Shown here piece by piece: positions 37,490 through 46,959 of a stretch of 64,000 nucleotides of DNA. How positions within the stretch are numbered: position 1 is the stretch's first letter; every line of letters starts with the position of its first letter. The DNA is taken from the NCBI GenBank assembly GCA_016802295.1, contig JAESIW010000200.1, positions 4,704,107 to 4,768,106 of the forward strand. Reading direction: 5' to 3'. Position numbers and translations under genes: made by a program. The notes beneath the pieces are model-generated. The model worked only from the letters and a program-made list of their open reading frames with translations, was not told the origin of the DNA and ran no database searches. The DNA comes from Brachionus rotundiformis (Eukaryota; Rotifera; Eurotatoria; Ploima; Brachionidae).

Positions 37490-38215
37490 GCAAAGAGGCG
37501 ATCTTATCCAAATGTTTAAAATTGTTAATAATTTAGAGGAGGTGAATCTCGTGAACGACACACGTATGAACACTCAAAACAGAAAATATAGCCTTCGGTC
37601 CCACAATAGAACTATTTACAGAGAAAAAATGAAGTACTTTCAACCAAGATTTAATTTTCTTACAAATAGGGTCACGACAGTCTGGAACAAATTACCAACT
37701 GACATAGTCAATGCACGGAATTTAAACAGTTTTAAAGCCAAACTGGACAACTGGATGAAAGAAAATTTATCGTTTCTTGAAGCGACTGCTAAAGCCCTAA
37801 AGGGCTATGGGGCTGTGAAGTTCTTTTCAATTCGATCGTTTCAATTCAGAAAAATTTGAATAACTTTTTTACTATAAGGAATAATTTAGTTCTGTAAGCT
37901 GCTTAATGTTTAAGCAACTTTGCTTAATACGAAAATATGTCTGCAAAAACTGCAAAGTAAATGCACAATTGATTTGAATACTTTTAATGGCGTGCAAAAT
38001 GCATACAATTGCAGAGTATTTTGCAGACTTATTTTACTGAATAAAGTAAATTTGCTTATAATTGAGCATTTTATAGAACTAAATTATCTCTTTTAGTAAA
38101 ATAGTTATTCAAGTTTTTCTGAATTGAAATGATCGAACTGAAACCAACTTCACGGGCTATGCTTGAATACAAGTTCAAGTCGCAGTTCTATTTACTACTA
38201 CTACTACTACTATTA
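37490..38215 (+). pseudogene. 5'-truncated non-LTR retrotransposon, C-terminal RT region, ending in (TAC)n
   Basis: The reading frame 37512-37810 has the C-terminal signature of CR1/jockey-like reverse transcriptases (MFKIVNN, YSLRSHNR, NFLTNRVTTVWNKLP, LNSFKAKLD). It runs into a MITE inserted at 37810-38153. Beyond the insertion, the last bases and a tail of about six TAC units (38198-38215) complete the element. The family also has a minus-strand copy at 41812-42800 with the same kind of tail. It is 5' truncated, as usual for target-primed insertions, and inactive. Confidence 0.75.
37810..38153. mobile_element. hAT-like MITE inserted in a retroelement remnant
   Basis: Inverted ends of about 85 bp face each other: the left end begins GGGCTGTGAAGTTC, and the right end read in reverse begins GTGAAGTTGGTTTC. 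Both continue with TTTCAATTCAGAAAAA. The element is flanked by an 8-bp direct repeat GGGCTATG (37802-37809 and 38154-38161), which looks like a target-site duplication of hAT length. The interior carries the TGCAAA/TTTGCA-rich repeats found in other family members. No ORF of its own. Confidence 0.75.
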
Positions 38216-38737
38216 TCTCCCAGCTTTGGTCTAACTTTTACTTAAAAGAGACTTTTTTTGACTTGTAGCATGTGAACTTTTACAAAAGTCTGTAAAAATA
38301 CCCAAAAATAGTCTCGAAAAAACTAAGAAATGCTCTTTATCTATAAATTCTTGGTTGATTCTAAATATTTTTTAAAATAAATTACAAATAAATTATTAAG
38401 CTCAAATTATTTGAATTAAATTTATTTTACAATAGTACTTATATTCAAAAAATTTATTTAATGTTATATAATTTATTAATTTAAGTAATAGCCATTTTAA
38501 TCAAACATGTGGAAAAATTGTATTTTTCATTTATTTCAACAGACACCTGATCTAGATTAGATACATAAGATTGATTTTATGACTTATAATGAATCAAAAT
38601 GTTCATTCAAGATATAAAAATTCTAAATTCGCATATTTGAATGACACTAGAGAGCTTAGAATCGGCCAAGGCTGTTCTAATCCCCTTTTTTCTTCTCTCC
38701 AAAAACAGAATCTAAACGAAATTCATAAATTAGAAAA
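38216..38737. other. Intergenic upstream of HSP70
   Basis: A+T-rich with no gene recognised. The reading frame at 38589-38777 overlaps the heat-shock elements and is judged accidental. Confidence 0.6.
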
Positions 38738-38755
38738 GAACGTTCTAGAAAATTC
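38738..38755 (+). promoter_or_regulatory. Heat-shock element, four perfect units
   Basis: Alternating GAA and TTC triplets with exact 2-nt spacing: GAA(38738)-TTC(38743)-GAA(38748)-TTC(38753). This is an ideal binding site for the HSF1 trimer, about 280 bp upstream of the HSP70 start. Confidence 0.85.
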
Positions 38756-38832
38756 CAAAAATTTTCACAATGCATGACTCATAATGGAATTAAGTAGCGC
38801 ACATGCATGCATTGATCCCATATTAGGCTCGG

Positions 38833-38845
38833 GAAATTTCTCGAA
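38833..38845 (+). promoter_or_regulatory. Heat-shock element, three perfect units
   Basis: GAA(38833)-TTC(38838)-GAA(38843) with exact spacing. A weaker cluster of GAA/TTC triplets follows at about 38883-38912. Confidence 0.8.
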
Positions 38846-38934
38846 CAAAATCTCGCCAAATCTCAACCATTCATGTACACACGAAATATTCTACAAGCTT
38901 CTAAAAAATTCTACACTCCGAACCAAATCTAGTT

Positions 38935-38940
38935 TATAAA
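38935..38940 (+). promoter_or_regulatory. TATA box of HSP70
   Basis: TATAAA about 95 bp upstream of the HSP70 ATG and 90 bp downstream of the second heat-shock element, the standard layout of an inducible hsp70 promoter. Confidence 0.7.
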
Positions 38941-39035
38941 TACTAACACTCACTCAGTGTCTAATAGCTAGCTAAGCATTCTTTTCTACATTTATCAAAA
39001 ATATTTTCAAATCAAGAACAAAAACAAACAACAAA

Positions 39036-40982
39036 ATGAGCAAAGGACCCGCTGTTGGTATTGACTTGGGCACCACATACTCATGTGTGGGCGTATTTCA
39101 GCATGGCAAAGTTGAAATAATCGCCAACGACCAAGGTAACAGGACAACACCGTCCTACGTGGCTTTCACAGACACAGAACGGCTAATCGGCGACGCGGCC
39201 AAAAACCAAGTCGCCATGAACCCAAACAACACAGTGTTTGACGCCAAGCGTCTAATTGGTCGCAAGTTCGACGACTCGACCGTCCAGGCGGACATGAAGC
39301 ACTGGCCGTTCGCAGTGGTCAACGACTCCGGCCGACCCAAAATAAAGGTCGAGTTCAAAGCCGAGACGAAGACCTTCTATCCCGAGGAGATCTCGTCCAT
39401 GGTCCTGACCAAAATGAAGGAGACCGCCGAGGCCTACTTGGGCAAAAAGGTCAACGACGCGGTCATCACTGTGCCGGCCTATTTCAACGACTCGCAGCGT
39501 CAGGCCACCAAGGACGCCGGAGCTATTGCCGGTCTGAACGTTCTGCGTATCATCAACGAGCCGACTGCGGCCGCCATCGCCTACGGCCTCGACAAGAAAG
39601 GCGGCGGCGAGAAGAACATTCTCATCTTTGACTTGGGCGGCGGCACCTTCGATGTGTCCATTTTGACCATCGAGGAGGGCATATTTGAGGTTAAATCGAC
39701 TGCTGGTGACACTCATTTGGGAGGCGAGGACTTTGACAACCGTCTTGTCAACCACTTTGTCGAGGAGTTCAAGCGCAAGAACAAAAAAGACATCAGCTCG
39801 AACAAGCGAGCCCTGAGACGCTTGAGAACCGCTTGCGAGAGAGCCAAGCGAACCCTGTCCTCGTCGGCCCAGGCCAACATCGAAATCGACTCGCTACACG
39901 AAGGAGTCGACTTCTACACAAGCATCACAAGAGCTCGATTTGAAGAGCTGTGCGCCGACTTGTTCCGCGGCACTCTAGACCCGGTCGAGAAAGCCCTCAG
40001 AGACGCCAAAATGGACAAATCAAGTGTTAACGAAATTGTGTTGGTCGGAGGCTCGACCCGTATTCCCAAAGTGCAAAAACTGCTCCAAGACTTCTTCAAT
40101 GGCAAAGAGTTGAACAAGTCCATAAATCCAGATGAGGCTGTGGCCTACGGAGCGGCCGTCCAGGCTGCCATCTTGACCGGCGACAAGTCCGAGGCCGTAC
40201 AGGACTTGTTGCTGCTCGACGTGGCCCCGTTGTCGCTTGGTATTGAGACAGCCGGCGGTGTCATGACAGCCCTGATCAAACGCAACACAACCATTCCGAC
40301 CAAGCAGACTCAAACTTTCACCACTTACGCCGACAATCAGCCAGGCGTGCTGATCCAAGTGTACGAAGGAGAAAGAGCCATGACCAAGGACAACCATTTG
40401 TTGGGCAAGTTTGAGCTATCTGGCATCCCACCGGCCCCACGAGGAGTACCACAAATCGAGGTCACATTCGACATCGACGCCAACGGTATTCTGAACGTTT
40501 CTGCTGCGGACAAATCGACAGGCAAGTCTAACAAGATCACAATCACCAATGACAAGGGCAGATTGAGCAAAGAGGAAATTGAGAGAATGGTCAATGAGGC
40601 CGAAAAGTACAAACAGGACGACGATGCACAGCGAGAAAAAGTCGCTGCCAAGAACTCGCTCGAGTCCTATTGCTTCAACATGAAACAAACAGTTGAAGAT
40701 GAGAAGTTGGCATCTAAGATAAGTGCAGATGATAAGAAGAAGATACTGGATGCGTGCGAAGAGGCGCTCAAGTGGCTCGACTCGAACCAGACTGCTGAAA
40801 AGGACGAGTTCGAGCACAAGATGAAAGAAGTAGAGAAAATATGCTCGCCCATAATTACTCAGCTGTATCAGGGCGCTGGTGGCGTGCCTGGCGGAATGCC
40901 CGGCGGCATGCCTGGAGGAATGCCTGGAGCTGGACCAGAAAGTGGCGGCCGCTCTGGACCTACCATCGATGAGGTCGACTAA
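39036..40982 (+). CDS. HSP70: Cytosolic heat-shock protein 70, intronless, heat-inducible type
   Basis: A single exon encodes 648 aa, full length. ATPase-domain signatures are GIDLGTTYSC (residues about 7-16), IFDLGGGTFDVS and VLVGGSTRIPKVQ. The substrate-binding domain and helical lid follow, then four GGMP-type repeats and the end PTIDEVD. It binds unfolded proteins with cycles of ATP hydrolysis. The lack of introns and the two perfect heat-shock elements upstream mark it as a stress-inducible copy. The gene is far richer in G+C than everything around it, consistent with translational codon optimisation. The terminal EEVD, which docks TPR co-chaperones, reads DEVD here, a conservative Glu-to-Asp change. 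No signal peptide or KDEL, so cytosol/nucleus. Confidence 0.98.
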   Translation: MSKGPAVGIDLGTTYSCVGVFQHGKVEIIANDQGNRTTPSYVAFTDTERLIGDAAKNQVAMNPNNTVFDAKRLIGRKFDDSTVQADMKHWPFAVVNDSGRPKIKVEFKAETKTFYPEEISSMVLTKMKETAEAYLGKKVNDAVITVPAYFNDSQRQATKDAGAIAGLNVLRIINEPTAAAIAYGLDKKGGGEKNILIFDLGGGTFDVSILTIEEGIFEVKSTAGDTHLGGEDFDNRLVNHFVEEFKRKNKKDISSNKRALRRLRTACERAKRTLSSSAQANIEIDSLHEGVDFYTSITRARFEELCADLFRGTLDPVEKALRDAKMDKSSVNEIVLVGGSTRIPKVQKLLQDFFNGKELNKSINPDEAVAYGAAVQAAILTGDKSEAVQDLLLLDVAPLSLGIETAGGVMTALIKRNTTIPTKQTQTFTTYADNQPGVLIQVYEGERAMTKDNHLLGKFELSGIPPAPRGVPQIEVTFDIDANGILNVSAADKSTGKSNKITITNDKGRLSKEEIERMVNEAEKYKQDDDAQREKVAAKNSLESYCFNMKQTVEDEKLASKISADDKKKILDACEEALKWLDSNQTAEKDEFEHKMKEVEKICSPIITQLYQGAGGVPGGMPGGMPGGMPGAGPESGGRSGPTIDEVD

Positions 40983-41811
40983 AATCTTACAAACAAATAA
41001 TTTTAGTTTGTAAATATTTATAAAATGAATCTAAAAATAATTATTGTTTGAAAAAATAATATTTTCAAAAAAAACACTATTTAACTATCAATTTGACTAA
41101 TTTAAAATGTTTTTTTCTTTTTTTTTTTTAATTTTTTCTTTGCTTATATTTGTCCAAGACTGAGATTTTTATTTAAATAAATTTCCGAAATTTAAATTTT
41201 GTTTCTATTCCAATTGACATATGTTTACTGGTACAAGTTTCTTAATAAAAATGATTCGATTGCTATAACAAAAACTCTTATTTGCCATCATGGAGCATAA
41301 AGAAATGCTTATCTCTTTAAAAAAAAAAGTATTTATGTCTCTAATAAAACACATTTAAATCAACATTTAAATTAAGACAAAAAAATAATGCAAAATAGCT
41401 TAATTATCTATTTTTATAACAAGAACCAAAAATATAATAACACTTGACTTATTTTTTAAGCTTTAAAGTAAGAAAAGTCAAAACCTTCCACTGTAGATAA
41501 TCTGACTGGGACAAATTTAAATTTCCATTAAAAATAAATTCTAAAATTAAGTTATTAATAATTTAAATGTTAGTAATCTATATTTACCTTTGGCTATCCT
41601 CACTTGCGGAATATCCTGTCTTGTATATTCTCCTTAATTAGATCCCCATACAAATCCATCTTGAACTAAACCATTGTACGAAAAATACTAGTTGAAGATA
41701 CAACTCTGTCAAAAAAATTCGGCTCATATAGTGCCCATGTTCAGTACTTCTTCCAAACTGTCTAACTTCATCATACTGGTTCTCTATTGCAACATATTTC
41801 TTACTTAAATT
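40983..41811. other. Intergenic 3' of HSP70
   Basis: Holds the HSP70 3' UTR. It is A+T-rich, with no gene seen before the retroelement tail at 41812. Confidence 0.6.
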
Positions 41812-42800
41812 GTAGTAGTAGTAGTTGATATACTTAAGCATGGTGATATGCGAGCACGTCAGAGACAACCTGTAGCATTTTTAAACTGTTCATCCAGCTT
41901 GTTTTTGAATTAGTTCATAATTTTTGACAAGACAATTTCGTTGGGAAGTGAGTTCCTACGGTTCGATATTCTTTTATCGTGGTGTTGATTGCAATACATG
42001 ATAATTTCTAAGTCTCTCTCTGTGGCCATATCGATCTGGAATACGAGTCGCTTTCGCGTACCAATCGATATTTTTTTCGCCAGATTCAAACTTAAAAATT
42101 TAAATTAGATCCTTGAGAATTCTACGTTGTTTAAGCGTGGTTAGGTTCAACTGATCGCCGCGTTTTATATAGGTCAGATTTTTAAAGTTGCTGGCAACTC
42201 TTTGTTGAATTTTCTCGATTATGTTTTGATCTTGTTTTGTATATGGACTCCAAGACGATACTGCGAATTCAATATTTAGTCAGAAAGTCACGAGTAGTCA
42301 AGCTTCGCTTCAATAAGCAAAGGATGCTATTTTTTAAAGGTACCTCGATTTGAGGTCGTCTGAGATCAAGATTTCTAAATCTCTTATGCATTCAGTTTAA
42401 AAAATTTGTAGCTTGTTTTTTGAATTATAGTCTAGCATGGTTTGATTCGATTTTGATTTTTTTGCCAACGTGCATAATTTAACACTTTGTTATGTTTAGA
42501 AGCATAAGCCATGTATTTCTCCAGTTGGTAATTTTGTCAATGTCGTTCTGCAGGCTGACAGTGTCTTGGGCTATCGAGTGATTTCTGTCAATATCTTGGT
42601 GTCATCTGCGTACATTTTGCAAATGTTTGTTAGTGAGTCAGGAAGGTCATTAATGTAAATGACAAATAAAGTTGGACTTAAGACTGATCCCTCTTGTCCA
42701 TCGCCAAGTACGACACGTTGTTCCCTTCCTGTCAAAAAGGCTTTAATCCAATCAAGAAGACTACAGCAAAAACCGTATTTTTTGTTTAAATACTGTCATT
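41812..42800 (-). pseudogene. Non-LTR retrotransposon remnant (RT domain), ending in (TAC)n
   Basis: Reading leftward from about 42785 the sequence gives YGFC, LDWIKAFLTGREQRVV, then PTLFVIYINDLPDS and the catalytic MYADDTK. After degraded sequence it continues with the C-terminal WSPYTKQDQNIIEKIQQR and LKQRRILKDL. It finishes in about four TAC units at 41812-41826 on the minus strand. Several frameshifts and stops interrupt it. It is the same family type as the plus-strand copy at 37490-38215. Confidence 0.8.
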
Positions 42801-43424
42801 TACCGTAAAACCTTGCATAGTAATGCAAGCATCAAAACTTTAAATTCGGGTTTAAGTGCATGCATTAGCCTAGATCAATCCCATATTAAAATAAAGTAGT
42901 TATATATGCGTGGCTTAAAGCTTAAATTTTCGGGTCTAGGTCCATTTTAAAGACTCAAGAATCAAAAACAAGTATTAACACTTAAATTTTAAGATTAAGT
43001 GCCGCACTAAAAGTTGAATTTAAAAAAAAGCTTAAAATAAGTTTTAAGTTTAGATCGGCGTTAATAAATCTAAAAAAATATTTAGATTTTAAAATGGACA
43101 TTAAAAATTTTATTATTTGGATACTAGAAAAAAAATTTGATTGTATTTCGATTGTGTCGATTTATGCTGTCCATTCGGAAAATGTAGAAATAAAAGAAGG
43201 TGAAGACTTTAAAGTTTCTTTATCGAAAGGAATTTTTCCAATAATTATTAAAATTTAGATTATTTTCATTGATAATTTCATTGATAAAAATTTGGTAATT
43301 TTTTGCATCGCTTAAACCACTCATAAATACTGTTTAATCAATGTTTCAAAGCATTAACTTTGTTTAGAGATGTACTGTAGAATAAATAAAGAAACATTAA
43401 CAATAGTTTGTTTCAAATTTAGGG
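42801..43424. other. Intergenic with degenerate TTAAG/CTTAA repeats
   Basis: Several loosely repeated blocks (TTAAGTGCATGCATTAG, TTAAGTGCCGCACTAAA, TTTAGATCGGCGTTAATAAA) suggest an old non-coding repeat. No coding sequence. Confidence 0.45.
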
Positions 43425-43433
43425 ATACCAAAC

Positions 43434-43911
43434 GGCTCTGTATTATTTTAGCAGACTAAAAAATAGCAATATCATTTTAGCACGGTTAATTTTACAAGAT
43501 TATAAAATTAGCAAAAAAAAAATAGCAAACACATTCACTTAAATTTAACAAGTTCATTTTAGCAAATATTTTCTATGGCTGAAAATAATAATTTAAATGA
43601 TCTAATTGATCAATTTAATGATTTACAAGTTCAAGTTGGACTTGTAACATCATCACAGAGAGGTCAACCGCAGTTATCTTTTGATGGATTTTTTTATCGG
43701 ATTTATCATTAATTTTTGATTATTGACAGTTATTTTTTCACTTAAATTTACAAGGTAAAAAATATGCTAAATTAATTGATTTTATTTTTATTTATTGCTG
43801 ATTTTAATAAATAGTATTGCTAATTATAATTTGCTAAATTGAAACAATATTTTTCTTACCTTTGCTAATTTAATTATGCTAAAATGATACGTTCTAAAAT
43901 GAATCGCTCCC
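43434..43911. mobile_element. Mutator-like deletion derivative with FLYWCH-like fragment and 9-bp target duplication
   Basis: A 478-bp insertion flanked by exact 9-bp direct repeats ATACCAAAC (43425-43433 and 43912-43920), the length typical of Mutator-like elements. The ends are imperfect inverted repeats rich in ATTTTAGCA on the left and TGCTAAAAT on the right, with more TTAGCA/TGCTAA motifs subterminally. Inside, an ORF from ATG 43575 encodes 45 residues including RGQPQLSFDGFFYRIYH, matching the start of a FLYWCH zinc finger, then stops. The transposase core is deleted, so it would move only with help from another copy. Confidence 0.7.
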
Positions 43912-44043
43912 ATACCAAACTCGTCCTGTTGCTACGATGTTATTCAGTTTTTATTTTTTTATTTGCTATGATTTTAATTCATTTTTGAAAGTTGTTAATT
44001 AATAAGATTATTGAATAAGATTTAAATGTTTGTTTGCATTTAA

Positions 44044-44157
44044 GGGTCTAGTGGATAGTGTTATCAGTTGATAACAAAAAATGTTATCAAAGTCCTCACC
44101 ACCGATTATGTTATCAACTTGATAACATATTATGTTATCAAGAAATTTAGTTATCAA
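44044..44157 (+). repeat. Left terminal inverted repeat of the Merlin-type element
   Basis: 114 bp, identical to the reverse complement of 46286-46399. It contains several GTTATC/GATAAC pairs. Confidence 0.95.
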
Positions 44158-44429
44158 CCTTGATAACAATATATTTTAAATGATAACAAAATTTTTGATT
44201 TGATAACAAAATTTTTTTTTTATAACATAATTTTTGTTTTGATAACAAAATTATTGTCTTGATAACAAAAATATAATTTTTCTAAGCATTGCAGAAATAA
44301 ATTTTTTTTTAAATTGAAAATAATAAAATTTTTATTTCAAATTTTAAATTTCGAATGAATTATCAAAATTGAAAAAAATTAAATTATTATTTACTTTTCG
44401 AAAAAGACTTTTTCAATTTACATTAAAAA

Positions 44430-46088
44430 ATGAATAAGGAAAATATTCTAGAATCACTGGAATATATAACTTACCAAAAATTGTTCCAATTTGGTTTAGT
44501 TTTGCCACCGAGAGAATGCAACAATGCTAAATGTAATAAAAAAAACGAAACTATGCAACCTTATATTAAAAAAAGAAATAAGGAAGCTAAAAACAAATTG
44601 CTTTATTGGCGATGTTCAGCTTGTGGTAGATCCAAAACAGCTTTTGACGAATCATTTTTTTCATTATTTAAAAAGTCACCTCGTATAATTGAGGCTTTGA
44701 TAAAGTGTTGGTCTGGACAATTAACGATTGCTAAAAGTATTAGTATGATTGAAATGAATTTAGACGAAAAAGTGGGAAAGGATGTGATCGGGACACTTTT
44801 TTATCGTCTAAGACAAATGTGTAGTTTAGGAATTGGAAAAAAAAGCTTAGAATTAGGTGGAAACGGAAAAATTGTTGAAATTGACGAGTCCCTATACGCT
44901 CGTGTCAAATTTAATAAAGGAAAAGATCTTAAAAGAAGTCAAGTTTGGGTGTTTGGTTTAGTGGAACGAAACGACCCGGAAAGCAAATGTTATATGACCA
45001 TTGTACCGGATCGTGAAGCTATAACATTACTACAAATTATTTATACTATATGTCGGTCAGGTACAATTATTTACTCCGATTGTTGGAGTTCATACAACAA
45101 AATATGCAAATTAAAAAATTTTAAGCATCAAACTGTAAACCACACTTATAATTTTATAGATCCTGATTCAGGTTATTTTTTATTCAGGTTGATTTTAATT
45201 CAATTACCTTATGATTAATGTTTAAATTTTTTTAAGGTACTTGTACCAACAAAATTGAAAGCCTTTGGCGAAGCTGTAAACAAAAATTCAAAGAAATGAA
45301 TGGTTGTAACCGGTCAATGATTCAATCATACATTGACGAATACGTTTGGAGGTACAATAACAACTGTACTACTAATCGTAAACTTGCTTTTGAGTTGATT
45401 ATGGGTGAAATTTCTAATTATTACAAGCCTGGAACTGAGTAAATAATACTAAAAATAAAAATATATACATAAAATTATATAAATTTAATTTATGTTTTAT
45501 TAACCAAGCCTTAAACTATTTGAAGAAAATTACCACAAGTGTGTTCCTCAAGACGATGAGGTTTTCGATTTTGATTCTCAATCAGGATCGGAAACAGGGT
45601 CCGAAAAAGATTTAGACGAAGCTGAATTCAATGAGGAAGATGATCTTGTCGGTGGTTCTAATGATGTTGAAGATGAAGAGGTTGATGGTGAAGAGGCGTT
45701 AGTCGATAGAGTTGAGGACGAAGATACTACTGTTTATGGCCAATCTTTGACAGGCTCAAGCACAACTAAAGCTGATAATTTAGCGCTGTCAGATAGTGTT
45801 TGTGATGCTGAAGATATTAGTAATGATACAGAAGAAGAAAGCAATGAAGACAAAATCAATAAGCTAAATACTCAAATGGCTAATTTGGCATGTGGCATTA
45901 AAAAAAAAGCAATAAGTTGTGAATTAGAATCCTTGGAAATACCTACTACTTCAAGTGAATCTAACGAAGAAATTAAACGTGCTTTAAGCAATAAAAAAAA
46001 TCCAACTCCTTGTCCAGAATGTGGAGCTTACATGGAAGGAAGCCGAGGAGTAAAATTACACATGTCTCGTTCGCATAAAAAAGTTTAG
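44430..46088 (+). CDS. ISXO2-like (Merlin) transposase with acidic tail and C2H2 finger
   Basis: Exons 44430-45171, 45237-45438 and 45509-46088 close to 507 aa. A zinc ribbon near the N-terminus (CNNAKC ... WRCSACGR) is followed by the IS1595/ISXO2 DDE-type core: Asp in KIVEIDESLYARVKFN, WVFGLVER, Asp in TIIYSDCWSSY, VNHTYNFIDPDSG, then after intron 1 TNKIESLWRSCKQKFK with the catalytic Glu-type residue and EYVWRYNNN. Intron 2 (GA|GTAAAT...CCAAG|C, matching phase 2) removes the apparent stop at 45440 and adds about 190 residues: a strongly acidic Ser/Asp/Glu segment and a final C2H2 finger CPECGAYMEGS...HMSRSH. The core cuts and joins transposon DNA. The tail's role is unknown. Without that splice the protein would end at TE* and the tail would be separate. 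Confidence 0.85.
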
Positions 46089-46285
46089 TAAAAGACTTAA
46101 ATTTAAAGAAAAATTTTTTTTCATAAAAATAAGATTGATTAATTTCGTGATTTATTATAATAAAAAAGTATAACAAAAATTTGAAATTGATAACAAACTT
46201 TTTTTTTGATAACAAAAACTTTTGGTTGATAACATTTTTTTGTAATTGATAACATTTTTGTTATCTAATATTTAGAAAAAAATAT

Positions 46286-46399
46286 TTGATAACTAAATTT
46301 CTTGATAACATAATATGTTATCAAGTTGATAACATAATCGGTGGTGAGGACTTTGATAACATTTTTTGTTATCAACTGATAACACTATCCACTAGACCC
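46286..46399 (-). repeat. Right terminal inverted repeat of the Merlin-type element
   Basis: 114 bp, the exact mirror of the left repeat, ending CACTATCCACTAGACCC. Confidence 0.95.
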
Positions 46400-46959
46400 A
46401 AAAATATAAAGAAATAACAATCTATTACAACAAAACAGCAATTTTCGCTAGTAAAATAGATACCGGAAAACAAAAGCAACAATTATTAATTCGTTATTTT
46501 CAAAAATTATGTATCTTTAGATGTAAAAATCGACGTTAAGTTCTGCAATTTGTTGTGACCAAACTTCTTCATTGGTTATAATACTTTACCTGATCCGAAC
46601 CAAAACAATAATGAGTTCAGAAAGATAGATCGAGAGATTCAAAATATTGTTGATGAAGAAATTAATTTTCCAATAACTGAATCATCGAAATTGTTAATAA
46701 ATATCAAACTGTATACGGCCAGGAACAGGTTATTATTGTCATCTTTATGCGGTGTGTAACACACGAAAAACCGATCTTAAATGACTAGACTATTTTAAAA
46801 TCTAAAATTTGTGAATATAATTAGTGTAAAGATTATGATTAATAAGTAAAGCACTTTAGCCTTAATTGGTCTCCCCGGTTTAGATATTGGTTTCCCAATC
46901 TTATAACAATAATTCTCAATAACTTGCCCATTGTACTAGGTTTTCATCTTTACCTTTCC
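46400..46959. other. Spacer between the Merlin element and the integrase remnant
   Basis: Faint coding texture on the plus strand near 46570-46740 (for example an IKLYTARNRLLLSSLCGV segment), but stops break it and no family is recognised. It may be part of older retroelement debris. Confidence 0.4.

Larger units (their letters stand above)
44044..46399 (+). mobile_element. Merlin/IS1595-type DNA transposon, apparently complete
   Basis: A 2356-bp element bounded by 114-bp terminal inverted repeats (44044-44157 and 46286-46399) that are identical base for base, starting GGGTCTAGTGGATAGTG. The inner flanks are packed with TTGATAAC/GTTATCAA motifs. It carries one three-exon transposase gene with no visible defect. 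Perfect repeats plus an open gene imply recent insertion. The flanks (TGCATTTAA left, AAAAATATA right) show no 8-9-bp target duplication, which is odd for Merlin. Confidence 0.88.

Noticed and set aside
37512..37859. Possible small host gene of 115 codons
   Set aside because: The sequence is the C-terminus of a non-LTR RT running into a MITE end, so it is transposon-derived.
38589..38777. 62-codon frame upstream of HSP70
   Set aside because: It overlaps the heat-shock elements and has no recognisable protein features.
39252..40817. Several long antisense frames across HSP70
   Set aside because: Typical shadows of a G+C-rich gene. No independent features.
41638..41868. 76-codon reverse frame
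   Set aside because: It crosses the TAC-repeat tail of a retroelement and has no domain.
44430..45218. Bacterial contamination suggested by an IS1595-like transposase
   Set aside because: The gene has spliceosomal introns and the host flanks are continuous eukaryotic A+T-rich DNA. ISXO2-like cores are known in eukaryotic Merlin elements.
43980..46480. CRISPR-like or satellite array suggested by the many GATAAC repeats
   Set aside because: The repeats are irregularly spaced, in both orientations, and sit exactly at the ends of a DNA transposon in a eukaryotic genome.
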